From Lentibacillus populi (GTDB taxonomy: Bacteria > Bacillota > Bacilli > Bacillales > Amphibacillaceae), in NCBI GenBank assembly GCA_014642895.1, contig BMJD01000014.1, forward strand, positions 1-64,000: 64,000 nt of DNA, written 5' to 3'. How positions within the stretch are numbered: the first letter of the stretch is position 1; each line of letters opens with the position of its first letter. Positions 1 through 10,821 of the stretch are shown here, piece after piece. The translations under genes were made by a program, and so were the position numbers. The notes beneath the pieces are model-generated. The model worked only from the letters and a program-made list of their open reading frames with translations. It was not told where the DNA came from and ran no database searches.

Positions 1-1
1 C

Positions 2-124
2 CTATTCATTATAAAGGATTTTTTGTTGCCTAGACAGTCAAAAATCGAACATTACCAACATTTTTTATTATTAGATATAATTAATGCAATGCTAATGGTT
101 TATAATAAGAGAAAAAATTTCTAA
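2..124 (+). CDS. Possible 3' end of an unidentified gene cut by the window edge
   Basis: A reading frame is open from the first bases of the window to a TAA at 122-124 and would encode about 40 residues ending in the lysine/arginine-rich tail NKRKNF. It has no visible start, so if real it is the C-terminus of a gene lying to the left. I recognise no family. The rest of 125-316 shows nothing more than an AT-rich stretch and the ribosome-binding site of the next gene. The frame could also be open by chance. Confidence 0.25.
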   Translation, partial: LFIIKDFLLPRQSKIEHYQHFLLLDIINAMLMVYNKRKNF

Positions 125-316
125 TCACACGCTGCACTTCCTTTTTGCCTTACACGTTTGTTCTTTACATATACCGGAATTATACGTGTTGCTTGTCTAC
201 TTGGCAACAGGAATGCACTTTTTGGCAAAAATCAGGTAAAAAATACACCAAATGCTTGTCAAGGTTGTCTTATCCCTTGCATATATATGTAAAAAGTAAC
301 CTGGAGGTGTACCAAA

Positions 317-697
317 ATGAGAAAACTACCAATGATTAATTGGATTTGCTATGCTGTTGGTTATGTTTTTATAGCCACTGGGATAATGAAACTGCTGGTT
401 GACGATTTCAAGGTAGTCTTTAGTAACCTGGCTATACCGTATCCGAATTCATTCTTATTTATCGTGGCTATTACCGAGATTGTATGCGGCACTCTGATTG
501 TCAGCCGTCTCTATATGAAGCAGGCTACCGCACCACTTATTTTTATCATGCTGGCAGCACTCTTTCTTACCAAAATCCCAATTCTTACAACAAATCATGG
601 GTTTCTTTCCTTCCTGTATGAGGCAAGACTTGACATTGTCATGCTTATTTTATTAATTTTGCTTTGGCAGCATGTGCCAGGAAAGAAATTGAATTAG
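317..697 (+). CDS. DoxX-like small integral membrane protein
   Basis: A 126-residue protein with about four hydrophobic segments (roughly residues 7-27, 45-63, 70-90 and 105-120) and a short basic tail, the size and topology of the DoxX/DoxD-like family. An early Y-x-F-I-A-x-G-I-M-K-L pattern followed by an F..L.I.YP segment resembles that superfamily. The ATG is preceded by GGAGGTG at 7 bases, so the start is well supported. The function of these small DoxX-like proteins is mostly unknown; some act in redox or electron transfer at the membrane. It stands alone and points towards htrC, with the DnaA-box cluster between them. The family call rests on pattern recognition only. Confidence 0.6.
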   Translation: MRKLPMINWICYAVGYVFIATGIMKLLVDDFKVVFSNLAIPYPNSFLFIVAITEIVCGTLIVSRLYMKQATAPLIFIMLAALFLTKIPILTTNHGFLSFLYEARLDIVMLILLILLWQHVPGKKLN

Positions 698-828
698 GTT
701 TCAACTTTGAAACGTTGCCCACCAATAAGAGTGTTTATAGGTATTAAATCACTGTATAACCGCTTCCTGACCATACCGGAAGCGGGAATTCCATTCTTTA
801 ATTAAAAAATTAACATGTAAATAACAAG

Positions 829-857
829 TTATCCACAAACTTATCCACATATGCACA
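829..857 (+). promoter_or_regulatory. DnaA-box cluster downstream of htrC
   Basis: Two perfect TTATCCACA boxes begin at 829 and 841 (12 bases apart), followed directly by an ATATGCACA box with one mismatch at 849-857. All point the same way. In Bacillus subtilis one of the oriC-proximal DnaA-box clusters that restrain initiation lies by yydA, next to htrC, so this may be its counterpart. The match to the boxes is seen directly; the role is inferred. Confidence 0.6.
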
Positions 858-893
858 AAAGTTCGCTTTTATGCCAACCTATATTCATAAACA

Positions 894-920
894 AAACTGC
901 TCCAACTATCGGAGCAGTTT
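894..920 (-). terminator. Rho-independent terminator of the wal operon/htrC
   Basis: A perfect 10-bp inverted repeat (AAACTGCTCC / GGAGCAGTTT, 7-base loop) lies just after the htrC stop and is followed on the minus strand by TTTTGTTTAT. Confidence 0.8.
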
Positions 921-926
921 CTCTAA

Positions 927-2156
927 CTAGCGCTGTTCACCTAATTTTATTGATGTTGATTGTTTTTTACCATCCCGGTAATACGTAATGTCTACAGTAT
1001 CACCAATTTTCTTTTCATGGTACAGGATTTTCCTCAGGTCGATCATATTGAGGACTTCTTCTCCATCAAGATGGGTGATCACATCCAACCGTTTTAATCC
1101 TGCCTGGTCAGCTGGGGACATCGGTTCGATACTCCAGATATAAACTCCGCCTTCTACCTCTTTTGGTAAATTAAGCGTACTTTCCCACTCTGTTTGTGGT
1201 ACTTCGTCAAGTGAATAGATTTCAACACCTAAGTATGGTCTGGTTACTTTTCCCTTTTCCGCTAATTCATTAATAATCGGGCTTGCAGTATCGATTGGAA
1301 TAGCAAAGCCAATTCCTTCGACAGCTGTTTGATTAATTTTCATCGAGTTAATACCGATCAGCTGTCCTTCGATGTTAATCAGTGCACCTCCACTATTTCC
1401 AGGGTTAATTGCAGCGTCCGTTTGCAGTACCTCCGCCTGCCAGTCTGCCCGGCCATCCTGGTTGAAATCCTGCGGTATAGTCCGTTGTTTCCCACTTATG
1501 ACACCTTGGGTAACAGAACCGGAGAACCTCATTCCCAGCGGATTACCGATTGCTATGGCTGGTTCGCCAACTTTTACATTTTCAGAAGATCCCATTTCGA
1601 TTACGCCATCTACCTTGTCTTCCTTCATCCGTAATACGGCCAGGTCAGAAAACAAATCACTACCTAACAGCTCTGCTTTTAGATGGGTGTCATCGGCTAA
1701 AACCACTTCTAAAGCGTCAGCACCTTCCACGACATGGTGGTTCGTAATTACATACGCATAGCCATTCTCCTTTTTGTAAATAACCCCGGATCCTGTGCCT
1801 GCTTCACTTTCCTGTGCCTGCTGCTCCCAGAAATTTCCCTGCCTTTGAATATTGGAGACTCCAACAACGGCTGGGCTGACTTTTTCCACAATATCAGTAA
1901 TTTGGCTGGACACATCAATATTTACATAATTGTTTTCCGCGGTGCCATTATCCTGAGCACCATTATTATCAGGCAGATTACCACTCTGTTCTGCCTCTTC
2001 TGTCCATGCATTTGGGAGTATATCGGATTTTAATAATGATGGCAATGCCACGATCACAACGGCAATCCCAATAATAACGCCTAACAGGACTGGAACCCAG
2101 CTCCGTTTCTTCTTATTGGAACCTGGCGGCGAATTTTGATTATCGTAATAGCCCAT
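927..2156 (-). CDS. htrC: Membrane-anchored HtrA-like serine protease
   Basis: A 409-residue DegP/HtrA-family protease. It has a basic cytoplasmic N-terminus, one transmembrane segment at about residues 19-42, a low-complexity Gln/Asn/Gly linker, a trypsin-like domain and one C-terminal PDZ domain (about 305-400). The catalytic triad is visible as His in TNHHVV, Asp in SDLAVLR and Ser in NPGNSGGAL. Such proteases degrade or refold misfolded secreted proteins on the outer face of the membrane. Position directly after walJ matches B. subtilis yyxA/htrC. Before the gene (2157-2364), after walJ, lies a short element bounded by ATTTATC/GATAAAT at about 2278-2342, so htrC may also have its own promoter. 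The ATG follows AGGGGATG. Confidence 0.92.
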   Translation of the reverse strand: MGYYDNQNSPPGSNKKKRSWVPVLLGVIIGIAVVIVALPSLLKSDILPNAWTEEAEQSGNLPDNNGAQDNGTAENNYVNIDVSSQITDIVEKVSPAVVGVSNIQRQGNFWEQQAQESEAGTGSGVIYKKENGYAYVITNHHVVEGADALEVVLADDTHLKAELLGSDLFSDLAVLRMKEDKVDGVIEMGSSENVKVGEPAIAIGNPLGMRFSGSVTQGVISGKQRTIPQDFNQDGRADWQAEVLQTDAAINPGNSGGALINIEGQLIGINSMKINQTAVEGIGFAIPIDTASPIINELAEKGKVTRPYLGVEIYSLDEVPQTEWESTLNLPKEVEGGVYIWSIEPMSPADQAGLKRLDVITHLDGEEVLNMIDLRKILYHEKKIGDTVDITYYRDGKKQSTSIKLGEQR

Positions 2157-2364
2157 TTTTTCATCCCCTTCATTCTACCCATATCATATGTATGATTGAT
2201 AAATATGATGCACATAGGAATTGAACAATAACAACTCCATTTGATACGGATATTAGTAAACTAATTAAACAGGAGGGATTTATCTCACGTCCGGCCTCTT
2301 GTACGCAGCGGTCAGTGACTCCCTCACCTGTGTACGATAAATTGGTTTGAATTCCACTTGTGTT

Positions 2365-3162
2365 TTAACCAACTTCATACAATGGTGTCGGCTTATATGG
2401 ATCTGTATCACATAGTTCGATCATTTTATTTACATCGAGTCCGCGTTCTTTTAATACGTTGCCAACTGACATGCGAGCAAGATCCTTCATATTATTATCT
2501 TGACTTAAATGGGCTAAATAAATACGCTTCGTCCGATTGGAAATAATATCACATAAGGCAAGTCCGCTATCTTCATTGGAAACATGCCCGGAATCACCAA
2601 GAATCCGCCGTTTCACATTCCATGGATACCGTCCCATCCGCAGCATCTCTACATCATGGTTGGCTTCAAATATATATGCATCAGCATCTTCTACTGTTTT
2701 CTTGATCCGTTCGGAAACATATCCCAAATCAGTTACAAGTGCCACCTTTTGGCCATCGTGATGGAATGTGTAAAACATTGGTTCCGCGGCATCATGGGAA
2801 ACCCCGAACGATTCTACATCGATATCACCGAATGTTTTCACCTCTTCCATGTCAAAGTAGAACTTCTGATCAAGTGCCAGCTTGCCTATTGCACCTTCCA
2901 TTGCTTGCCACGTCTTTTCATTGGCATATATTGGCAGGTTATACTTTCGGGCAATAATCCCTAACCCTTTTATATGGTCACTATGTTCATGTGTTACGAG
3001 AATTCCGGTTAACGTTTTCGGATCTACCTGAACCCCGCTTAGCAAATCATCCATTTTCTTCCCGCTTACCCCTGCATCAACGAGTAACCCCTCCTTTTCT
3101 GAGGCTATATAAAAGGCGTTCCCCGTACTCCCTGATGCCAGCACACTAAAACGTAATGTCAT
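2365..3162 (-). CDS. walJ: WalJ/YycJ metallo-beta-lactamase-fold hydrolase
   Basis: A 265-residue metallo-beta-lactamase-fold protein. The metal-binding signature THEHSDH lies near residue 57, preceded by the family's N-terminal S-x-L-A-S-G-S-T-G-N and followed by H and D ligands in GVSHDA and LVTDLG and by SGHVSN. The family is always in the wal operon and is linked to coordination of cell-wall metabolism or DNA repair with division; its substrate is not settled. The start overlaps the walI stop by four bases (ATGA), indicating translational coupling. Full length for the family. Confidence 0.93.
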   Translation of the reverse strand: MTLRFSVLASGSTGNAFYIASEKEGLLVDAGVSGKKMDDLLSGVQVDPKTLTGILVTHEHSDHIKGLGIIARKYNLPIYANEKTWQAMEGAIGKLALDQKFYFDMEEVKTFGDIDVESFGVSHDAAEPMFYTFHHDGQKVALVTDLGYVSERIKKTVEDADAYIFEANHDVEMLRMGRYPWNVKRRILGDSGHVSNEDSGLALCDIISNRTKRIYLAHLSQDNNMKDLARMSVGNVLKERGLDVNKMIELCDTDPYKPTPLYEVG

Positions 3163-4079
3163 TCCACTTCACTCCGGTTAATTGTTTCTAATTTTAAATC
3201 GAGCTGATCAATGATTTCTTGAAAATCCTTATCATCCTTTATTTTTGCAAGCGAATTTTTGATAGATGTCATCGTATCTTCAAGAAATGTACTATCATCA
3301 TTGGAAAAGGCAAACCCTTCGATCGCATGAATAAAATAATTTCGCTCCCCATTTACGGTAATTTTCCATGTTGGTGCGAATATTAACTCATCACTTGCCA
3401 TTGGCTGGGCTGAATAATAGCCTATTTTTGCATCGGTAATTTCTTCACCGGTATGCAGCTCATACTGGTTATATAAAGCATCAATTGCCCTAATTGGTTT
3501 AATCAACGGCTTTTTACTATTATCAAAATCCTTGTTTTCCTCGCCCAGCATTGTTTGTGTATAAAACGTAATTTCATTCTTGTCATTCAAAAAAACCAGC
3601 AGCAGTCCTTTTTGATTGTAGTAGATTGGCTGATTATTTTTCTCTTGAAAGAACATAATCACATTCAGATCTTTATTCCAGCCCCAATAATCATAGCTAT
3701 CCGGTGACAGAACATTATTTTTGACAATTTCTTTCACTTCATCGCTATCTTTAACCGGGATAGGCTTGTCAAATTTTGATACAATCGTTTTATCTTCAAC
3801 CAGTGCTATCTTTTGATTATCAGATGCCGCAAGTTTGCTTAGATCTGTATCCGTAAAGTTCTTTTGTTTCACTGAGATATAAGATTCTTCCAGTTCTCCT
3901 TCAGGCAAGTCCGGTATTTTGATATCCTCCAATTTTAATTGCTGTTCAATAGAAGATTCCTGCTTTTCCATTACAGCAAGGTCATTCTCTTTCTGTTTAT
4001 CAAGAAATTGCATCAGCAAGTAAACGTCAAGAACAAGGAAACAGAGGATAAACAGTGTTTTTATTTGACTCCATTGCAT
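3159..4079 (-). CDS. walI: WalI/YycI regulator of the WalK sensor kinase
   Basis: A 306-residue membrane-anchored protein with one N-terminal transmembrane helix (about residues 7-25) and an extracytoplasmic YycI domain. In B. subtilis YycI forms a complex with YycH and the sensor kinase WalK through transmembrane contacts and restrains WalK activity. Only three bases separate it from walH and it overlaps walJ by four. Sequence is poorly conserved in this family, so the call rests on size, topology and fixed operon position. Confidence 0.92.
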   Translation of the reverse strand: MQWSQIKTLFILCFLVLDVYLLMQFLDKQKENDLAVMEKQESSIEQQLKLEDIKIPDLPEGELEESYISVKQKNFTDTDLSKLAASDNQKIALVEDKTIVSKFDKPIPVKDSDEVKEIVKNNVLSPDSYDYWGWNKDLNVIMFFQEKNNQPIYYNQKGLLLVFLNDKNEITFYTQTMLGEENKDFDNSKKPLIKPIRAIDALYNQYELHTGEEITDAKIGYYSAQPMASDELIFAPTWKITVNGERNYFIHAIEGFAFSNDDSTFLEDTMTSIKNSLAKIKDDKDFQEIIDQLDLKLETINRSEVE

Positions 4080-4081
4080 CC

Positions 4082-5380
4082 TCAGCCCCCCTTTTTATTC
4101 GGTGATAATTCATCAAAATTTATTTCCTGCCAGCTTCCATTATAGTTAATATACCAAGCAGGTTTTAGTGTTAAATAAAAGGATAAATCATCCTCTTCAT
4201 ATACCAAATGGTAACCGATTTGGATATCATCAATGTTTTCCGCTTTATAGCTTGCGTTTTCAATAAAATAGATGACATCGTTTCCGGACCGCAACTTTAC
4301 TGAACTTCCACCTATTGGGGGGCTATTATAACTAAATAACGGCCGCTGGTATTTATACAGTTGCTGGTTACGCCATTCCTGTTCGATCACGGCTAAACTG
4401 CTGTTAAATACCGGATAACCATCATAATACATCCGGAAACGGACAAAATTAGTAGATGGCCTTAGTTCCTCAAGATTAAAATCTCCCGTCCAGCCTTTTT
4501 GTTCATTAATACTAGCCATGCTTGTTTCCAATAAATCAAATGCTCTCATCCGTTCGTAGTTCGTATTGAGTGGATTTACGAATTCAATGCTCCGGCCATC
4601 TTCTTTGACGCGCATTCCCCTGGCACTATCCGTATAATAAGTCTCTCCGACATTGGTGACATCACGTCTGACGATTTCCGGATTACGGAACAAGGCATCC
4701 ACTAGATTATCCGGATCAATATTTTTAATCGTCAATTTCCGCTCGGTCATTTCCTGTAAATTTTTCGGTACATAAATTGGAATACCAGATTCTTTATATT
4801 GAATATATTCGCTTAACCCCTCCTGTTTTGTTAGATAAGCCCATAATTGATTATATTTTTTAGAGTTGTTAACGATCGCACTTGCCCGTCTATCTCCACT
4901 CGTTGAAAGAAATTGTATTTCCAATGATGAATCGTTTGGGTGAAACGTAATAAACACCCGTTGAAACGACCACTCTGGTAAATCAGGTTCCTCATCAAAT
5001 GTAAAAAGGTCATCTGCTATTTCCATTGGCAATTCATCTGGAAATAATAATTCAATCTGATAATCGTCATCTGGTGGACCGTTTGCCTCACTTGTTTTAA
5101 AGTTGTACAGTACCCAGGACTGCATATCCTGATACAAGGATTGCCCTTCCACTGGATTGGAAAAACCATAATAACGGCTATTGATTTGAAAAATAATGTT
5201 TTTTGGCGCGACAACATCCTTCTTGGTCAAATTGCCTTGTCCACCGATATCGGCCTCGGCATAATCCATATCTCCCAAAAACTTTAAATTAGGCTTGAAA
5301 CTCCAAAGTGCCAATGTTAGTAGCAAGCTAACGCCAACCAATATGACCAGAACAAACGTCTTAACCGTTTCAAATTTCAT
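4082..5380 (-). CDS. walH: WalH/YycH regulator of the WalK sensor kinase
   Basis: A 432-residue protein with a single N-terminal transmembrane helix (about residues 8-28) followed by a large extracytoplasmic YycH domain. With WalI it controls the essential WalK kinase from outside the cell. The start codon shares one base with the walK stop, consistent with coupled translation. Length is normal for the family and no frameshift is visible. Confidence 0.93.
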   Translation of the reverse strand: MKFETVKTFVLVILVGVSLLLTLALWSFKPNLKFLGDMDYAEADIGGQGNLTKKDVVAPKNIIFQINSRYYGFSNPVEGQSLYQDMQSWVLYNFKTSEANGPPDDDYQIELLFPDELPMEIADDLFTFDEEPDLPEWSFQRVFITFHPNDSSLEIQFLSTSGDRRASAIVNNSKKYNQLWAYLTKQEGLSEYIQYKESGIPIYVPKNLQEMTERKLTIKNIDPDNLVDALFRNPEIVRRDVTNVGETYYTDSARGMRVKEDGRSIEFVNPLNTNYERMRAFDLLETSMASINEQKGWTGDFNLEELRPSTNFVRFRMYYDGYPVFNSSLAVIEQEWRNQQLYKYQRPLFSYNSPPIGGSSVKLRSGNDVIYFIENASYKAENIDDIQIGYHLVYEEDDLSFYLTLKPAWYINYNGSWQEINFDELSPNKKGG

Positions 5381-7203
5381 CAGCTTCCCCTCCGCTTCTG
5401 GTTCATTAGCGGAAGTGTAAAGAAAACAGTTGTTCCTTTACCTTTTTTGCTTTTTGCCCAAATTTTACCGTGGTGAGCTTCCACCAATTCTTTGGCAATC
5501 GCCAACCCTAAGCCTGTTCCGCCAAGTTTTCTCGTTCTTGCTTTATCTGCCCGGTAAAAGCGGTCAAATATTTTATCAACCTTATCATAGGAAATACCGA
5601 TACCTTCATCTTGAATACTTACTACCAGCTGATGCCGCTGTTTTTCAATTCCAATACGAATGATACCACCCTCCGGGGAATATTTAATGGCATTGGAAAT
5701 AATATTATCTAATACTTGTGTCATTTTATCCTTGTCCATCCAAACATAATACTGACCCTCTGGTAATTCGCGTCTTAGTTCAATTCCCTCATATGCGTTC
5801 ATCTCAAACCGATCAATAATGTGATGTATGTAGGCCATAAAATCCGTTTTTTCCTTATGCAAGCCATAATCCTTATTATCCATTTTCGAAAGCTGCAATA
5901 GATCATTTACCATCCGTATCATTCGTTCTGTTTCATTTTGCGTGACACGTAAAAATTTCGGTGCTATGGTTTTATCCTTCCATGCGCCATCCGTCAACGC
6001 CTCAATATAACTGCGCATTGTCGTTAATGGTGTTCGCAGTTCATGGGAAACATTGGAGACAAATTCCCGGCGTTCCTGCTCTACCTTCTCTTGTTCCGTT
6101 ACGTCACTAATTACAGTAATAAAGCCGATAACATCATCTTCATTATCCGATATCGTGGAAAAATTGGCCCGAATCAGGAATATGTCCTGATCCTCACTCA
6201 AATCAATAACGATTGATCCACTATCAGGCAGTTCAGATAGATCTACATCTTTTTCTCCCAGTTGTAATACATCAAGTAAAAATTCGCCTTTTACATCATC
6301 AGGGTTTTCACCAATAAGCTTTGCAGCCGCTTCATTCATTAACGTAATCGCTCCCGTTCCATCCGTTGCAATAACGCCGTCTGACATATTGGATAGGACA
6401 GAGCTGAGCTTACGCCTTTCTTCTTCGATTGTCGCATACGAGTGTCTAAGCTGATCGTTCATATCGTTGAACGTTTCGGCGAGATTACCAATTTCATCAG
6501 CAGCATAGACATTTACTTTCTGAGTAAAGTCCCCTTTTGCCATCGTTTGTGCCTGCCTGCGCATTTCGGTAATTGGTTTCGTAATCGTTCTGGCAACGAG
6601 AATACCTAAAAAAGCGGAAACGATGATGGCAAGGATCGAGGCCCGCAAAAATATCTGGTTGATTTCTTCCAGCTGATCATAAACCTCTTCAAGTGAAGCT
6701 TCTAAATAAATAGCACCGACGACATCTTCTCCTACTTTAATTGGTTCCACTTTTACAAATATACGATTACCGGTAGAACTAAGCATTGTGTTTTGGTACA
6801 ATGCACCATAGGAAATGGCTTTCGTAATAAGGTCATCCGTTGTTTTTTTGCCGATTTTATCCTTATCCGCGTAATTATTGGCTCCCATAACCCGTCCGAC
6901 ATTATTTACAACCTGTAAATTGGTAATTGCCTCTGGATCAACATTGTTAACAATATCCTGTACTTTTTCCTGGAGTGTAGGTTCTGTCCCATCTTCCTTA
7001 TCGCCTCCCGAAAAAGCTTCGTTCAGGTTATAGGACAAATATTCAACCCGCTTATTAACGGAGTCTTTAAAATTAGTCGTCAACTGGTTTTCGAGCTCTC
7101 TGGCAAAATATGACCCAATCACTTGTACTGCAATTAATAAAAGCAGGATATAAATAATAATAAATTTTAATTGTATTGATCGGAAAAAACCGACTTTATT
7201 CAT
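5380..7203 (-). CDS. walK: Essential cell-wall sensor histidine kinase WalK (YycG)
   Basis: A 607-residue kinase in the usual order: transmembrane helix 1 (about 10-30), extracellular Cache-type domain, transmembrane helix 2 (about 185-205), HAMP, a PAS domain beginning near SNMSDGVIATDG, HisKA with the phosphorylated His in VSHELRTPL, and HATPase_c with N box DNIISNAIKYS, DEGIGI and GTGLGLAI. It phosphorylates WalR in response to peptidoglycan status. Five bases separate it from walR upstream. Full length and intact. Confidence 0.97.
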   Translation of the reverse strand: MNKVGFFRSIQLKFIIIYILLLLIAVQVIGSYFARELENQLTTNFKDSVNKRVEYLSYNLNEAFSGGDKEDGTEPTLQEKVQDIVNNVDPEAITNLQVVNNVGRVMGANNYADKDKIGKKTTDDLITKAISYGALYQNTMLSSTGNRIFVKVEPIKVGEDVVGAIYLEASLEEVYDQLEEINQIFLRASILAIIVSAFLGILVARTITKPITEMRRQAQTMAKGDFTQKVNVYAADEIGNLAETFNDMNDQLRHSYATIEEERRKLSSVLSNMSDGVIATDGTGAITLMNEAAAKLIGENPDDVKGEFLLDVLQLGEKDVDLSELPDSGSIVIDLSEDQDIFLIRANFSTISDNEDDVIGFITVISDVTEQEKVEQERREFVSNVSHELRTPLTTMRSYIEALTDGAWKDKTIAPKFLRVTQNETERMIRMVNDLLQLSKMDNKDYGLHKEKTDFMAYIHHIIDRFEMNAYEGIELRRELPEGQYYVWMDKDKMTQVLDNIISNAIKYSPEGGIIRIGIEKQRHQLVVSIQDEGIGISYDKVDKIFDRFYRADKARTRKLGGTGLGLAIAKELVEAHHGKIWAKSKKGKGTTVFFTLPLMNQKRRGS

Positions 7204-7208
7204 AAAAC

Positions 7209-7913
7209 CTACTCCTCGCCAGGATTACGCAAATAATAACCAACTCCACGGCGTGTTACGATCCACACTGGATTACTTGGACTCTCCTCAATTTTTTCAC
7301 GTAGTCGTCTTACCGTTACGTCAACCGTCCGTACGTCACCGAAGTAATCATAGCCCCATACTGTCTCAAGCAAATGCTCACGTGTCATAACCTGGCCAAT
7401 ATGGCGGGCCAAATAATGCAGCAATTCAAATTCACGATGGGTAAGTTCCACTTGTTCCCCATCACGTGTAACCGCATATGCATCCGGGTGAATGACCAAA
7501 TTTCCCATAACGATATCTTTTGTCGCTTTCACCGTATCATCTGGCACATGCTGCTGCCTTCTCAGATTCGCCTTGACCCGGGCAATCAGTTCACGATTAC
7601 TGAATGGCTTTGTTACATAGTCGTCCGCACCAAGCTCGAGCCCCAAAACTTTATCAATCTCTGCATCCTTTGCCGTTAACATGATAATCGGCATGGTTTG
7701 TGTTTTGCGAATTTCGCGGCATACTTCATTGCCATCCTTATTCGGAAGCATAATGTCCAATAAAACCAAATCAGGTTTTTCTGTCTCGGCAAGCTCAATT
7801 GCCTCATCCCCATCATAGGCACAAACCACCTGATAGCCTTCTTTTTCCAAGTTGAATTTCAATATATCTGCAATTGGCTGTTCATCATCCACAACTAATA
7901 TCTTCTGACTCAT
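7209..7913 (-). CDS. walR: Response regulator WalR (YycF)
   Basis: A 234-residue OmpR/PhoB-type regulator. The receiver domain has the acidic pair DD at 9-10, phospho-acceptor D53 in LLDIMLP, the conserved T in MLTAKD and K in VTKPFS; the winged-helix domain ends in VRRLREKIE...TRRGVGYYL. It controls autolysins and wall remodelling and is essential in most Firmicutes. First gene of walR-K-H-I-J-htrC. The ATG is preceded by GGATGTGA. I could not pick out a confident promoter in the repeat-rich DNA upstream. Confidence 0.97.
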   Translation of the reverse strand: MSQKILVVDDEQPIADILKFNLEKEGYQVVCAYDGDEAIELAETEKPDLVLLDIMLPNKDGNEVCREIRKTQTMPIIMLTAKDAEIDKVLGLELGADDYVTKPFSNRELIARVKANLRRQQHVPDDTVKATKDIVMGNLVIHPDAYAVTRDGEQVELTHREFELLHYLARHIGQVMTREHLLETVWGYDYFGDVRTVDVTVRRLREKIEESPSNPVWIVTRRGVGYYLRNPGEE

Positions 7914-7937
7914 TATCAGTCACATCCTTTTGGCGAT

Positions 7938-8160
7938 TGTTCGAAAAAGTCCGGTAAAAATGACACATCGGGATAGGGGATCCTCAACTAAGTACCGACA
8001 CGTCGTGTGTCGAACGTCGAAGTCACCACATCCTGTGAAAGCCAGTTGGCTTGTTTCTTCGCTGTTTGGCGAATAGTAGCACGATGTGAATTCGAGGAAG
8101 CTTTCCACGGTACTTTCACTACGCCGCCTCGAAACTTCCCGGTCTTTTTTATCCTCTTTT
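7938..8160. repeat. Interspersed repeat of the GTTCAAAAAGTC family, long form
   Basis: Begins GTTCGAAAAAGTCCGGTAAA and ends in CCGGTCTTTTTTATCC, so its ends are imperfect inverted repeats. The left end matches the starts of elements at 27366 and (reversed) 38128. It lies in the walR upstream region. The open frame inside it has no ribosome-binding site and is not credible as a gene. Confidence 0.6.
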
Positions 8161-8264
8161 TTTAACATACTTTTTATCACACATGCTTTTGTCTATTTTA
8201 CCGTACTTTGCAAGAAATGTCTTTAGTTGCAATTCTTTAATTGGAGAAACAGATGAAGGATACA

Positions 8265-8440
8265 GTAGAGGGTATGCCGACGCCTGAGCGCAAGCCCGTT
8301 TTTAGTCGACCTTACTTATCCGAACGAGGGGATGTTCGACTAAGAACGCCACGTCCGCATGTCTTCGTCGAACTGACCTACATCCTGTAGGCCCGACTTA
8401 TCGTACACGCGTTAATGGAAAGGTGGGGAAGGAAAGAAAA
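8265..8440. repeat. Fragment of the modular AGCGCCC/GGGCGCT repeat
   Basis: Contains GCGCAAGCCCGTTTTTAGTC, a following CTTATCCGAACGA-type segment, GATGTTCGAC and CGACTTATCGTAC, which line up with the internal module of the full copies at 37487 and 39770 but without their ends. The rest of 8161-8510 holds a short hairpin (GTGGGGA/TCCCCAC at 8423-8446) without a U-run and no gene. Confidence 0.5.
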
Positions 8441-8510
8441 TCCCCACTGAATAAAGTTTCTCTTTATCTATGGCAATCGCAAAAACCAGCATTTTTTGGT
8501 AAACCAAGTA

Positions 8511-9101
8511 TTATTCTGTTTCAATATTTTTCCTGTTATAGTAACAATTTGCAAGGTATTGCCAGTCCTCAAGAAACAGCTTCCAAAGATTGGGACGGCG
8601 CCGGACAGCTAACGGATGATAGGCTGTTGCGGTTTGATACCCGCGCACATGATGGAGCGCACCCCTTAATGATTTCACATCTGCATCACGATCACGAAAA
8701 AAGGACTGTACCGCAACATTCCCTAAACAGAAAATGAAAGTGGGCTGTTTAACCTGAAGCTGCTGTTCCAAATGGTTCATACAAATCGTTCTGGCTATCT
8801 TTTTATCATAAGCTCGTACAGGTTTTCTTTTCAGGATAAATGTCACATACAAGTCATGCATAGCTAATCCGGCATGGTTTGCAGCTTTTTGCAACGTTTG
8901 CCTTGTCCCACATACAAATGGATTTCCTTCGCGGTTTTCCCTTGACCCTGGATTATCAAGGAGAATCAGGATAGGGGCATCGGGATTTCCTTCTCCCCAC
9001 ACCATTCGTGAACCATGCTTATAAAGACCACATTCCTTGCAAGCTTTCACATTTTCAGGTGTTGGTTCCTCCGGCCATAGAACCGGGCAAAATTCTGACA
9101 T
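8511..9101 (-). CDS. Uracil-DNA glycosylase superfamily protein (family 4-like)
   Basis: A 196-residue protein with an N-terminal CKECGL cysteine pair typical of the iron-sulfur ligands of family 4 UDGs, then DNPGSRENREGNPF matching the superfamily motif PG..ED..G.PF, a Cys in RTICMNHLE, and a C-terminal HP in AYHPLAVRR matching the second active-site motif. These enzymes excise uracil or related lesions from DNA. The usual GxAPGxxED first motif is altered (ILLDNPGSREN), so activity and substrate are uncertain. ATG follows AGGAGGAGTG. Stands alone between repeats and purA. Confidence 0.75.
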   Translation of the reverse strand: MSEFCPVLWPEEPTPENVKACKECGLYKHGSRMVWGEGNPDAPILILLDNPGSRENREGNPFVCGTRQTLQKAANHAGLAMHDLYVTFILKRKPVRAYDKKIARTICMNHLEQQLQVKQPTFIFCLGNVAVQSFFRDRDADVKSLRGALHHVRGYQTATAYHPLAVRRRPNLWKLFLEDWQYLANCYYNRKNIETE

Positions 9102-9197
9102 TAGTCACTCCTCCTGAATTATGGGATGATGACCTTTAGTGTACCCAATTCCGGTTTGTTTTACGGAGGCAGGAAATATCTCTCCATAATAAAATTT

Positions 9198-9236
9198 AAA
9201 AACTCTACCTGGCTTGTTTAAAGCCTGTAGAGTTTT
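9198..9236 (-). terminator. Terminator of purA
   Basis: Inverted repeat AACTCTAC..GGCTT / AAGCC..GTAGAGTT flanked by A-run on the left and T-run on the right; works as a U-tailed hairpin for the minus strand and possibly both strands. Confidence 0.75.
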
Positions 9237-9306
9237 TTGGCTCTCGCTATCTAATACGTCGGTTAAAGAAAAAACATGCAATATGGCGAAGAGGCTGATT
9301 TTCACG

Positions 9307-10653
<1,347 letters not shown>

Positions 10654-10676
10654 TTAATGAATGATAAGTCAATTTA

Positions 10677-10716
10677 AACACGAACAATATTAGATTTATA
10701 CCACTGATTGTTCGCC
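10677..10716 (-). promoter_or_regulatory. Paired PurBoxes (PurR operator) upstream of purA
   Basis: CGAACAAT at 10681-10688 and its inverse ATTGTTCG at 10107+600 (10707-10714) face each other across 18 bases. Two oppositely oriented CGAA-core PurBoxes with this kind of spacing are the operator of the B. subtilis-type purine repressor PurR, and purA is a classic target. Confidence 0.6.
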
Positions 10717-10778
10717 TAGGTTATTAAACCTTGTTTTTAGTTTCACTAGTTTCTGCATTATAATACTACAGGAACCAT

Positions 10779-10812
10779 AAAAAAACAGCCCTCGTCTTGA
10801 TGAAGGCTGTTT
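10779..10812 (-). terminator. Terminator of dnaB
   Basis: AAACAGCC / GGCTGTTT stem with a T-rich tail on the minus strand, just after the dnaB stop. Confidence 0.8.
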
Positions 10813-10821
10813 GCTACAAGT

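Noticed and set aside
145-339. 64-codon plus-strand frame before the DoxX-like gene
   Set aside because: No ribosome-binding site, composition of random AT-rich DNA, and it overlaps the well-supported next gene.
7920-8180. 86-codon minus-strand frame between walR and the UDG-like gene
   Set aside because: It coincides with an interspersed repeat; no ribosome-binding site and no protein-like features.
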